Source: Desmodesmus armatus
Taxonomy: Eukaryota > Chlorophyta > Chlorophyceae > Sphaeropleales > Scenedesmaceae
Assembly: GCA_007449985.2 (NCBI GenBank)
Contig: VIIQ02000158.1
Span: 153,501 to 217,500, forward strand
Reading direction: 5' to 3'
Length of the DNA: 64,000 nt
The notes beneath the pieces were generated by a model. It ran no database searches and was not told the DNA's origin. It saw nothing but the letters and a program-made list of their open reading frames with translations. The translations under genes and the position numbers were made by a program. Shown in pieces: positions 1-11,387 of the stretch (positions are counted from its first letter, which is position 1; the number at the start of each line of letters is the position of its first letter).

Positions 1-3000
1 GCGCCTGGCAGTCGGCGGCGCAGCCACAGGAGCCGCAGGCCATCCTCTGCTGGCTCTGGCAAACAGGCAGGGCTGGCGGGCGGGGCACACGGCCCGCAAG
101 GGGTGCTGGCAGAGCAGCAGGGGGCCGCGGGCGTGGCGTAGGGTCGCGCGCAGCAGCAGACCGTCCACTGGAGTTCCTAGCAAATATTTTCGCACCCCTG
201 GCTCTGGAAGACCCCCAGCCAGCAGCAGGTCATTGCCAGCTTTACTCTCACAGCAGCAGGCTGCAGGGACTGGTGCTGCAGCAGCACAGCAGCAGGTGCA
301 GCCGGCAGCGAGGGGCTCGAGGCGCACCACGCAGGCTAGCAGGGGCTCTGCTGCCAGACTGCAGGCAGCAGCAGCAGCAGCTGCTGCTGCCCCAGCAGCT
401 GCAGGCCACAACAGCAGTAGCAGTGGTGAATGGATGAAACCCTCAACCAGCGGGCAAAACGCAGGCGTGCAGAAGCAGCAGCGGCAGCAGGGGGTGCAGC
501 AACAGCGCCAACGCCTGCAGAGTTGGCAGCAGCTCTGTCTGCCGCAATGCGTGGTGCCACAGCCGGCACCACCAACACATTGCCAGCGCCCCTGCAGCGG
601 AGATGTCTGAGAGGGTGCAGCGGCGGCGGCTGGTGCAGCGGCAGGCGGCTGCGCAAGGGCGCCCCCAGCCCTACTCCCTGCCACCACCATCAGCAGCAGC
701 AGCGGCAGCAGGCGCAGGGCCCCGGTTGCGACGGCAGCCGGCAAGGGCCGGCAGTCGGCAGTCAGCGGCACCGAAGCGGGGTCAAGGCTTGGCACCTATG
801 GATGGGCCTAGTGCACAGGCTGCAGTAGGGCAGGATCCTCCAGCAGGCCTTGGTGCAGCAGCAACTGCAGCTGAGGAGGCTGCCACAGCAGCAACTGGGG
901 GAGCAGCAGTAGGCGGGCTGGGTGTGGGTGACACACAGGCAACAGCTCTGCCAGCAGCGGCCGCATCAGCAGCAGCGGGGGCGAGGCAGGGGGTGAGCAG
1001 CTGGAGACTGCGGCACTTATGCGTCAGCTGCTGCAGCAGCGGATGCGCTTGCGGGCTGCTGAGGAACGGGTGGCGGACCTGCAGCAGGTAGCGCACCAGC
1101 TGCGGCACCTAGCACCCAGCAGCAACAGCAGCAGTGAGGCCGGCTCTGACAGCAGCATGGACCTTCAGGAGCAACATGCTGTGGCCGCTGCCACTGCCGC
1201 TGCTGCTGCAGCAGTGGCAGCCGCTGAGGCAGCGGGCGAGCCAGAGGTCGACGTTGAGATCGATGCTGATGACGATGGGGGGCTGGAGGCTGCCCTGAAC
1301 GCGGTCCTACAGGGTGCAGGTGGCATGGGCATGGAGCAACCAGGCATTCAGGCAGTGCCAGGGCAGCATGGCGGGGCTGCTGACCACAGCGACAGCGATG
1401 ATGAGGATGGCGATGACATCCTGTCATCGTTCTTTCAGCAGGTGGTGGACAGCGTGACCGGGGCTCTGGGGCCTGGGGCTGGGGCAGCAGGGGGCACGGG
1501 CCACCCAGGCTCTGTGCTGCCTGTGCTGGGCCAGCCCATGCAGCCCTCACTGGCTCCAGCAGGGGCTCCAGCAGCAGCCAGTGTGGCGGCCCTGCACCAG
1601 CCTGGACAACATGCACCAGCAGCAGCAGCAACAGCAGCCGCACCGGTGGTCCAGGCCGAGCGACGTGGGCCCGGATGGTTCCTCCTGCGAGCCAGCCAAC
1701 CTCAATTCCGCCTGAAGTGATGTCTGATGAGGAAGATGGGGAGGCGGTGCTGCACATGATAGGGGGCCAGCAGGTGCGGCAGCAGCAGGGTGCGGCGGCC
1801 ATGCTGCGTGCTGAGCTGCAGCTGCCACGCCTCAATAGGGCGCAGGCGGAGCAGAGGCAGCAGGCGCGTTGCACACAGGGCGGGCAGCAGCAGGAGCAGA
1901 AGCAGCAACAGCAGGGTCTGCACCCTGGGTCTAGTGCCACAGATCGCGCTGCAGGGGTTGTGCCACAGCAGGGATCACACCATCCCCACACAGGGGCAGC
2001 AACAGCGGCAGCAACAGGGGCAGCACCTGCGCTGCCGCAGCAGCAGCAACAGCAGTCCCAGCCACGCAGCGCGAGCCAGCAGTCTGGCCGCAAAAGCAAG
2101 CGGCGCAGCAACGAGCATGCCGCGCACACTGCTGCTGAGGTTGGTGAGGGTGTGGTGGGCTGGCTGCCCCTGCAGCAGCAGTAGCAGATGGTGTGCGTGC
2201 TGGCGGCCCAGATGCACAGTACATCGCCGGCCTGACTGGTGTGCAGCCCCTGTCGCACAGGGAAGCAGCAGCAGCTGCGCTTCTGCTGCTGAGGCGGGTG
2301 AGGGTGCTGAGGCTGCAACTACAAGGGGCGGCAGGGGTGGCAGCCGAACCCGCAGTGCTGCCAGCAGCGCAGCAGCAGCACTGGCAGCCAGCGTGGTAGC
2401 GGCAGCCGGCCCACCAGTGCAGCAGGCAGGGGCAGGCAGGAGGCTCGCAAGGCAAGGGCTGCTGCACCAGCATCACGCGACAGCAGTAAGCAGCAGCAGC
2501 AGGTGGATTTGCAGCAGCAGCAGCAGCAGGGTGTTCGCCACAGCAGCAGGCTCGCTGCCCAAAGGGCTGCATCTCAGGAGCTGAAAGAGCAGCAGCAGGC
2601 GGCAGCACAGTGCGATTTGATGGATGAGGATGATGGTGGTGGTAAAAGCCAACTGCGGGGAGCACAGGAGGAGCAGCCGCAGCGCCGACCGCAACCACAG
2701 CGCAGGAGGCGACGTGTGCCGCGCCGCCCCTGGGACAGCAGCAGCAGCAGCGATGATGGCAGTGACGGTGGTGACAGCGGCGCAGATTTGGGCCAGCAGG
2801 AGAGCGATGTGGGCGAGGAGGACGAGGAGGAGGGTGATGCCGCTATGCTTATGGGTGTTGGCAGTGGGGCTGTGGGAAGGGGTATTGGGCGCAGACTGCG
2901 CAGCAACAGCACCCAGCCCAGGCCACGCAGGCAGCGCCCTTCCGCCACAGGCTCTGGTGTGCGCGGTGGTGCTGGGGCTGGGGCTGGGGCGCGAGCAGCA

Positions 3001-6000
3001 GCAGGGCGAGGCATTGCCCTGGCCGACAGCAGCAGCGACAGCATGCCTGAGCTGATTGATGTCTCGCATGACGAACAGGATGCGCTGCCGCTGGGTGGAG
3101 GGGCTGTGTCTGATGGGGATGAGGAGGTGCCGGGGATGCAGGTGCGTTGTGGTAGGGGCAGTGGCTGCAGCGTGGCAGATTGTTACTGGAATTCTGGGGC
3201 TCACTTTGGTCAAGTATGCCCCGCAGCAATATGTTGGCTTTCAGACGCATTGGTCGCTGGATTTGCATTTACACACGTGTCTCCGCAAATGACCTAGCTA
3301 TCTGCTAGACAAATAAACACTGTCAAGCATGTGATGCTGAGTTTGGCGCTGCTGCTGCTGCTGGCGCTGCTGCTGCTGTTGTCGCCTCTTGCAGGGTGCC
3401 TACGATCCCAGGTTCCCCAACATGCTGGCAGCAAGAGCAGGCACACACCAGGGGCCAGCCGCCAGCAGCAGCGGCTATGCAGCACGGTACAGCGGCCACC
3501 TGAACACGCACCCCACCAGGAACGCGGTGTGGCTGGGCAACAGGAGCCAGTATGTGCTGTCTGGCGCTGACGATGGCAGCCTGTGGGTGTGGGATGCGGC
3601 GACCACGCAGGTGCTCAATATCGTCAAGGGGGGCAGCAGCGGCATACGCAAAGTGCAGGTGAGCGCGTCAGGTGCTGTTGTAGTACCTTCATGGGCTGCA
3701 GGCGGCAGGTGTTGTCGTAGTTATTCCGGGTCGTAGCAGGCAGGCGAGTAAGCGGGTGCGCATGAATGTGGGCTGCAGCATGTGCGATGCGGTTTGACCG
3801 TCCTGGCGCTCATCAGGGTTGCAGCAGGCCAGCAGTGCATGCGAGGGATGCACCTGATTCACAAGGGGGGGGGGGGGGGGGGTTGACCAAAGCTGTCAAA
3901 GCCTGCTAGCCAGCTTAGCCTGCACACCAGTCAGGGTGATCAGGGTAGTGACACCTCGCCTCCCTCAACTCACTGTGCTGTGGCGTGTCATACTGGACAT
4001 GCCTGCTGTTCTCTGACCTGATGTGCCTTGCTTTGCCCGTTATGCATGTGTCCTGCTGTGTCGTTTCGTGCGTCAGGTCCACCCCGACCAGCTGCTGATC
4101 GCATCCACTGCCGCCGAGCCTGTGGTGCGGCTGTGGTCCCGGAGGCTGAGGCAGCAGTCACGCAGGAGCAGACCGCAGAGCTGCTGGCAGCCAGCGGGCC
4201 ACAGCAGCAGCAGGCGGCGCCGCAGGGCAGCTGGGGGAGGGAGGCCTGCCACGCCTGCTGGGCATGCTGCAGGAGATAGGCCAGCAGCTGATGGGCGGCC
4301 TCATGGATGTGAGGAGGGGGCCTGCAGAGGACCAGGGAGTGCCTGGGGCTATCGCAGAGGGCGCCAGGAGGGTGCGTGTCAATCAGGAGGCCGCAGGGGT
4401 GTTCCTGGAGCCGCAGCTGCAGCCGCAGGTGCTGGTCCTGGAGGCATGTTAGCCCCAGGGATGTTGGGGCCTGGGGGTGTTGGCCTAGGCACGAGGGACC
4501 GCATGCGCGCAGTCATGATGGGCCGTATACAGCAGCGAACACTGGCTGCTGGGCAGGGAGCAGGTGGTGTGGCGGGAGGGGCTGCTGTGCTGGTGGGGCG
4601 TGCAGGGGGTGCCTGTCGGCCCAGCAGCAGGGGGCCCAGCAGGGGCGCTTCAGCATGGTGCCAGTGATGCAGCATTCGTGCAGGGCATGGCTGACAGCGC
4701 CGCTGCACCTGGCCAGGCGGTTGCGGACCCACTGCCATCGCTTCAGCAGCAGCAGCAACAGGCGAGGGCCATGCGGGGCCGGTGACGCGTCTCAGGAGCC
4801 GCTCTGCTCAGGTTGCTGATGCTCTCTGCACGAGCAGCAGCAGCAGCTGCTGCAGCAGCTGCTGGAGCGGCGGCAGCGGCGGGAACAACAGCTCAGGGCA
4901 TTGCAGCAACAGCAGCAGCAGCAACAGCAGCAACAGCAGCAGCAGCAACAGCAGCAACAGCAGCAGCAGCAACAGCAGCAGCAACAGCAGCAGCAGCCAC
5001 ACGCTGGCTTCCTTTCTCAACTGCTGCAGCACATGATCGTTCTCTCAATGAGGTCTTTGGGGAGGGTGGTGCAGCTGCAGCAGCAGCAGGCGGGCCGCAG
5101 CTCCACAGGGGCCCAGCAGCAGCAGCAGCAGCAGGTGGCACGACCAGCGCAGGAGCTGCAGGCCATGACCCTGCTGCACGCACCACTGGGATCCTGGCAG
5201 GGCACAGACCCGTGCAGCAGTCGCAGCAGCAGCAGCAGGAGGGGGGTCTGGTGCTGGAACTGCCCAGCAGGCCGACACGTCAGCGCGAACAGCAGCAGGC
5301 GCAGCAGCAGCAGGGGCAGGTCCCACAGGAGGTGGTGGTGGTGGTGGTACACCAGCAGTAGCACACGCCTGTTGTAAGTCCACGGATGGCAGCGTTGCGG
5401 CCCCAGGGGCACCACGCCCTCCACGCGGCGTTCACAGGTGAGGCTTGTGCGGCGATATGCGTATGTGTGTGCGGAGAGGTGGGGACGGGCAAGGTCATAC
5501 AGTATTGTGCGAGCCATGTTGGGTGGATGCAGGGCAGGTAGATATGTTTCAGCACAGCTGTAGCAGGCACGGGACAGCTGTTGACGGTGTTCAGATATGC
5601 TGTCAGGGGTGTCTCCTGCACCATCACAGTGCAAAACATCGCACCCCTCCAAGGGTCACCGTGCTCAGCACGCAGCATCCCACGAGTTGGGAGGCTAGAA
5701 TTGAGGGTGGCGGAAGGGAGTGCTATGGTGAAGACGACATGTAGCAGGGTTGGCAGCGTTGCAGCAAGTCATGTGTGGGGACGAGCTACTGTCAAACTTG
5801 TCTTTGGGGGCCCAGATGCGGTCCTGGCAGGGCATGCACATTTCGTGTGCTGCAGTTGACTGCTAGCACCAGTGTCGACAGGCCGTGCACAGCGCAGCTG
5901 TGCAGTGCTGCTGTGGTCACCACGGCACTTTGGCGGAGGGGCCTGGGAGCGTTGCGCATATGCTGCGCAAAGATCTGCATGGACATTCATTCGCAAGGCT

Positions 6001-6514
6001 TACGCCATTTGAGGCACCTGACTCACAATGGTGCTGCCTGTTTCCGTCTCTGCTTGTACTCCTTGCTGCGCTTTACCACTGCAGCCGCTGGCTCCCTCTC
6101 CAATGGCCGCACCCCTTCCTGGGGCCCCACTGATGATGGGACCTATGCTGGGCCTGCCTCACCCTTTTTTGGACCCCAACACCTGGGCAGGCAGCTGCAG
6201 CAGCGGCGGCAGCAGCTGGTGGCCTTGGCGGTCTGCCGCGCATGCTAATGGGTGGGGGCATGATGGGCATGATGCTGCCTATACCAGGGGGCCTGCTGAG
6301 GGGCCAACCAGCGATGCCAGCACAGCTGCCCCCCCGGCACCCGACAGCGGCTACTGCAGGGGCAACTGCACAGCAGCAGGGGCAGCAGCAGCAGGGGCAG
6401 CAGCAGCTGCAGCAGCATCGCTTAGATGAAGCCTTTCTTGACCAAGTGGTGGATGATGAAGTGCACCGCATAAATGATGGTGATGATAGTTCTGACTTTG
6501 CAGATGAGCAGTAG
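1..6514 (+). CDS. DCAF5/6/8-like WD40 protein, 3' part (partial)
   Basis: Two consecutive WD40 blades are readable. The exon 3395-3658 begins with AYDP and a G-H-L-N motif, then reads LSGADDGSLWVWD. After an intron (3659-4076) the next exon opens with HPDQLLIAST and VVRLW. This order matches the last two blades of the DCAF5/6/8 family, substrate receptors of CUL4-DDB1 ubiquitin ligases. In DCAF6 these blades are separated from the first blades by a long insert. Here the insert is the Gln/Ala/Ser/acid-rich sequence from 1 to 3141, so the first blades should lie left of the window. An intron from 5438 to about 6073 precedes the last exon, which ends in an acidic DDSSDFADEQ tail and a stop at 6512-6514. 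The coding signal changes frame many times outside the WD40 exons (about 400-480, 560-600, 1000, 1650, 1715, 4135, 4215 and others). This could reflect base-call errors in repeats or real decay. The family call is firm for the WD40 part; exon limits in the low-complexity parts are not resolved. Confidence 0.72.
4903..4996 (+). repeat. CAG/CAA tract encoding poly-Gln
   Basis: About 31 consecutive CAG or CAA codons lie inside the DCAF-like gene, preceded by a charged helical stretch (LLERRQRREQQLRAL). The mix of CAG and CAA suggests selection to keep glutamine rather than a pure triplet expansion. Confidence 0.9.
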
Positions 6515-9500
6515 GGGTAGGCTGGGTGTTTGGCGAGGGGTGAGGGGTGACGGAGGGTCCTGGGCCTGGCAGCTAGCACCTGAGCATACTTGTAGCACAA
6601 GCATTGGGTCAGGTGGAGTGTGTATCAAGTATGGCATTCAGGCTTGAGTGTTGCCACCAGTGTGGCACAGCATTGTCACAATCTGTTGCCTCAACCCCAC
6701 CGGTGGGATGCCCAGTGCTCGTTGCAGCACTGCTGGCAGGGACTGAGCAGGTGGTCGACTGGGATCGGGTGCTGCAGAAGCGCCTTGCAGGAGGCATTGT
6801 TTTGCTGCTTGTCTGCCTTGCAGGAGGCATTGCTGCCCTTGGTTGGAAAGGTGTGCAGTGTGACAGCAATGTCATGGGTGGCCTGGTTGTATTGACATCA
6901 CCACGATATCAGCCCTTGTGCGTTGGACTGCACGGCTGGCGCAAGTGAATGCTGTTGCGCTGCGTGGCATGTGCCCGTTTGTCAGAAACGGCATTTTCAG
7001 GCCAAAGGTAAGCTGTGTGGCAAGGGAGGCCAAGGCAGGCCCTGGCCATGGTCATGGCTGCGGCGTGGTGGCGTCAGTGCAGTAGGTGTTTGCATTTGTG
7101 ACATGGGCAACTTAGCCTAGGCCGCTGCCCTGCATCAGCATTGGTTGCAGGTGGTTTTCTTTTGAATCACTTGCTGTGGCATCACATCAATGGCATGACA
7201 GTTCCACGAAGGTTGGCTTCAGAAAGACAGTGTACTGGAAGCGCGTGTGATGCTGGTGGGAGGAGCCAACATGCCTGACAGTATTTTTTGCAAGCCTGCT
7301 GGAGGCTTACTTTTGCGTTTCAAGCTGCAATCAATACAGTGCAGTACAGGTATTGTGGGAGGTGATTCCCCCCAAATCTTGGCACTAGCCAGCGAGCAAG
7401 GGCTCATGAGGGTGTCCCGAACAATACCTGGGACCTGATCCGAGCCCTTGTAGCAAACACTCAGTTACCTTCACACAACTCGCGCTGTGAAGACCGTCAG
7501 TCACTGAGTGAAGCTGGTGCAGCCCACAGCCCCGACCCTGCTGCACTGCATCCAACATCCTTCACTGTATCAAAGTTCATGTCTTGCAGATACATGAGGT
7601 TGGGCAGCACACGATCACACCAACATGCGCACTGCTTCGCTTCAGCAGGCACCTATCACAGCCCATGACTGTCACCAACACCATACAGCAAAACACAGTA
7701 CATACTTGCACCTGGACAGCAACAGATGCGCTGGCTCTGATGATGTGCCAGCAACACTGCATCATCATAAGTAGCTTCAAACTCCATAAAGTAACACATG
7801 ACAGAGGCAACAGATGATTGGGGCTGCTGATGTCACATCAGAGATGTGCCACCTACAACACGACCCATCACTCACCCTCTTTGGATGCATCCGATAACAG
7901 GAACATCACCCGCACATGCGTTGGCTGTCTCTAGACACACCCACACCACTGGTCGCAGCGGTTGCCAAGGCCACATTCCACATCCAACACTGGTCAGCCT
8001 GTGGCTGGTTGCACACGACAGCTACCAGCGTGCTGATGGTGTGTGCAGAATCCTGCCGGAATCTTTTGGCAGCCCCTGGCTTGGCTGCCCGGCTGCTGTG
8101 CTGAAACTGCTGAGACATGCACAAACAGCCTTGTTGGACGCATTGCTTAGCCCTTCCGCATCAAAACAAGCACACAGACATGGCAAGCATGCCTTATTAG
8201 CTTCAGTCATCTGACGCGATGCTATCTGCTTTAGCAGTTCCGAACAACACTGCACACATACACTGCAGACACACCAAAACGGGCTGCTGCAGAAGATAAA
8301 GGTGGTCATGGTGTACTCCACAAAAGATGCTGGCTAGCTGCGCAGGAGTGAGCAGTAGATGCTGCGCAGTCACCCCTGCATGTCAGTTTCCTGCAACAAA
8401 CATGCGTCGGTGGACTGGCTCGCAAAGAACCACACAGCCCAGCCACCCTACCCACACATGCTTTCAATTTCTCGACTTGCAAAACCAACACCTCCTTGCA
8501 CAGCAGGCACAGCTGCTGGCATCATTTGTTTTGACTGCATGCCTATGCCAGGGTTTGAGCAAGGCTCCTTCCTGGGAAGGCCCACACCAACAAGCCCAGC
8601 TTACTTTGCGGCACACAGGCAGCAACACGGCCTGCGCCAGCAGTATGATTGTGTGCTGTGCTTGATTATGCCATATACTCACCACTTTTGCAGTGTATGT
8701 GAAGATGTGAACAAGCGCACCCCTCGGCACAACAGGCCATTCTGGCGTATAGACGGCGCCCACACGGTGTGCAGTCATTATTGCAGGCAAGATAAAAAAT
8801 GTGCAGATGACGTAACCCAAGTGCTGGCCGCAAAAGTACTCAACCGGCCAACAGAACACAGGAGGTTGCCAGGAGTGTCCTGGATGCCATGCCTGTGCAA
8901 CAAATCCGTCCAACCGCCACCTGCACAAACCGCTGCCATATCCATCGGCTGTGCACCACCCATGGCTGATGTGAAAGACTCGGTCAAGGGGTTTGGGGCT
9001 ACAAGCAAGCTAGCTGGCAGGGAGCTGTTAGCCCCAGCACAGCTGGTGGCAGGCGCAGTAACTCAGTCACACAAAACCAGGTGTGTCACCCACAGCCTGC
9101 AACCCAGGCGTGCTGTCACATGCTGGGTGCTGCACAAGCGAACATCCCAGCACAGGTATTATTGGGTTTGGCTCGCACACAGGCCTTAGGGTACTGCTCA
9201 AAATCAACACCAACATAGCAGCCGCCAGTTGCCATCAAGGCTTGCACACACCCCTGCTTCAGCATGTGGTGTGCAGGGCAGCAGCAGCAACTGCAAGAGG
9301 TTTCAGGTGTGACCCTGACCCCGGCTGCAGCTGACTTCTGGTCTGGTACATGGTTCAAACAACTTCCACTACCCAAAAAAAACGCACGCAGCTGATTCGG
9401 ATAGGTGTCACCTTGGTAGCATGTGCACACGGATGGAGTCAGCACACAGCTGAAAGCCAGCTACAAGGCAAGCAGTGTGCGCCTGCAGCTTTCAGCATCA

Positions 9501-10121
9501 TGAGCAGCACAAAGACGTCAAGTCAAATCAGAGGCAACCGCTTTCTGCAGTGCCCAAACCCCCTGTGCGGTATGCAGGGGTTTATGCAAGAATCGTGCAC
9601 CACAATGGCTGTGTGTCTCTTCTGAAGATCCCCTTGCAAGACCGAAGGTGCTTGCAGCCAAACAAAGATGCAGAGAGTATCCTCACGACAGGCCGCTCCT
9701 AATGTCAAACCAAACCAAAACTCAATGCTTCTGGCAGCAACCAGTCCCCACACATTGACCACCAGTCCCAAACAAACATAGCTCGCCCCCACCACCCACA
9801 CCGCAAGTCGTCACCTGATATCGATGCTGTTTGTCTGTGCTGCATGCTGCTGCAGTCCCAATTGGCAAGGGGTTGCGTAGGGTCCATCCTGCTTGTTGTG
9901 TGAGTGCTGCACCATCCTTCCCCTTGTCGTGAAAGCTGCGTCACTTGACGCATTGCTGCGCGCGCAGCATGTCAGTAGGTACTGCCCACCTCTTGCAGTC
10001 CGCCACAAGAGCATGCGTGCATGCGTATCTGTACGTCCCTCTGCATGGCTGTCCGTATGCACGGCAAGGTATTGGCGCTGTTTGCTGCTGCGCCAGGCGG
10101 TACTGCCCGTGGCACTGGCGC
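6515..10121. other. spacer, no recognisable gene
   Basis: No domain, splice chain or RNA gene was recognised. The + strand is clearly CA-rich and T-poor from about 7500 to 9800, so open frames occur by composition. The longest, 8359-9189 (+), has no recognisable motif. A short direct repeat (GCCTTGCAGGAGGCATTG) occurs at about 6782 and 6817. The region is downstream of both the DCAF-like gene and coiled-coil gene A, which converge on it. Confidence 0.5.
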
Positions 10122-11387
10122 TCAATGGCGCATCAGGGTCTCCTCTATAGCCAGGATGAGGCTGCTGCTGCTGCTCACAGGCTCAAGCTTCTCCTGGAAC
10201 TGCTGCCAGCCCTTCTCCTGCAGCCACTCCGCCACTCGCTCTGCTGCTGCCGGCGCTGGCTGTGCTGGACCTGCTGCTGCTGCAGTGGCTGGGGGCAGGA
10301 CTGCGGGGGGAGGAAGGGCAGGCTGGCACTGATTTCTGTGAGATCCTCCTCACACTCCTCCTCTTCAGCCCTGGCTGCTGCTGCTGCTGCTGCTGCCCAG
10401 GAGGGCTGCATGTCTGCTACCATTGAGGGAGCCACAGGGGGCCGTCCTGCAGCCGCATGCATGAGGTGCTGCTGCCGGTGCTGGCTGTGCTGAGGGGGTG
10501 TCTGCTGCGGCTGGGGTGTCCTGCTGGCTGCCTTGATGAGGCGCTGGCGCTGCAGGGCTAGCAGGGAGCGCATCTGCGCCTGCTGCTGCTGCATTGTGTC
10601 TGACATGTCTGTCACCAGGCTGCTGAGCTGCTGGTTCTCCATGGCCAGCGCTGTGTTCTGCTCAGACAGGCGGTGCTTCTCCACGGTCAGTGCCATCACC
10701 TGAAGGGGGTGCAGGCAGGCCGGTGCACATGGAAGTTTGATGTGACATTTTTGAGGGGTGCAGCGCTTTTAAATTGCAGTGCCGTGCAAGCCTGGGAGTC
10801 TGACCACTGCCGATGGGCACAACTGAGGTGTTGCTGGTGACTGGGGTTGTTGTGACAAAAGGTCATGTGCTGCCTGCCACAACCCGGACATTGCTTTTGC
10901 AAGTGAAGTTGCAGCCTGTCAAGCTTGCGTGTAGCAGATACACTGACCTTCTCAAGCAACAGGTGGATGAGGACGTTTGAATCCTGGTGCTCCAGGGTGT
11001 CCAGTCTGGAGGCACTGGAGTGGTGTGGCCGGCTGCTGCAGGGCAAGTGCTTGATGACCGTGCCTGTTGGCAGGCTGCTGCACCTCCGCTGCAGCGTTCC
11101 TAGCCCTGGGCCACCCCCATCTCCGAAGCCAAACTCCCCGTTGTGCAGTGCAGCTGAGCTGCCACTGCAGGACTGAGAGGACGCAAATGACGACGACTCC
11201 TGTTCACCAAACAGTGTGCACAGATATGAGCGTGACGGACATGCCAAGAAGGTGTGCAACCGCAAGTGGCAGTGGCCAGTTCCGAAAGTGTCAGGCGTTG
11301 TTCCATGCCATGCGGGAAGCAATTGCGGCTTACCTGTCGCCACAGAAGCTGTGGATTGTTGAGATTCTCAATGCCTCGGTAGGCCAT
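10122..11387 (-). CDS. coiled-coil family protein, copy A
   Basis: No named family was recognised. Three exons fit: 11334-11387 (ATG at 11385-11387, donor GTAAGC), 10948-11199 and 10122-10699, all phase 0. Exon 3 opens with a leucine-zipper-like helix (VMALTVEKHRL, then ENQQLSSLV), followed by a Gln-rich linker. The C-terminus carries RVAEWLQEKGWQQFQEKL and SSSSLILAIEE, and the stop is at 10122-10124. The same zipper, C-terminal block and intron position occur in the genes at 17180-19323 and 22322-24078, which makes this a real gene family. Exon 3 has 578 bases and changes frame at a run of six C (plus strand 10306-10311). One extra base there would restore the frame and give about 294 residues. 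That offset could be a sequencing error or a true mutation. The zipper suggests dimerisation; the cellular role is unknown. Confidence 0.68.

Noticed and set aside
1017..2318. 433-codon minus-strand frame, Cys/Pro/Ala-rich
   Set aside because: It is the complement of CAG/GCN repeats of the plus-strand DCAF-like gene; no motif and an implausible Cys-rich composition.
3865..3882. 18-base G run as a regulatory G-quadruplex
   Set aside because: A single homopolymer within an intron; several similar G or C runs occur in other introns, so no specific role is supported.
8359..9189. 276-codon plus-strand frame in the first spacer
   Set aside because: Complete but without a recognisable motif, in a CA-rich, T-poor strand where stops are rare; not strong enough to call a gene.
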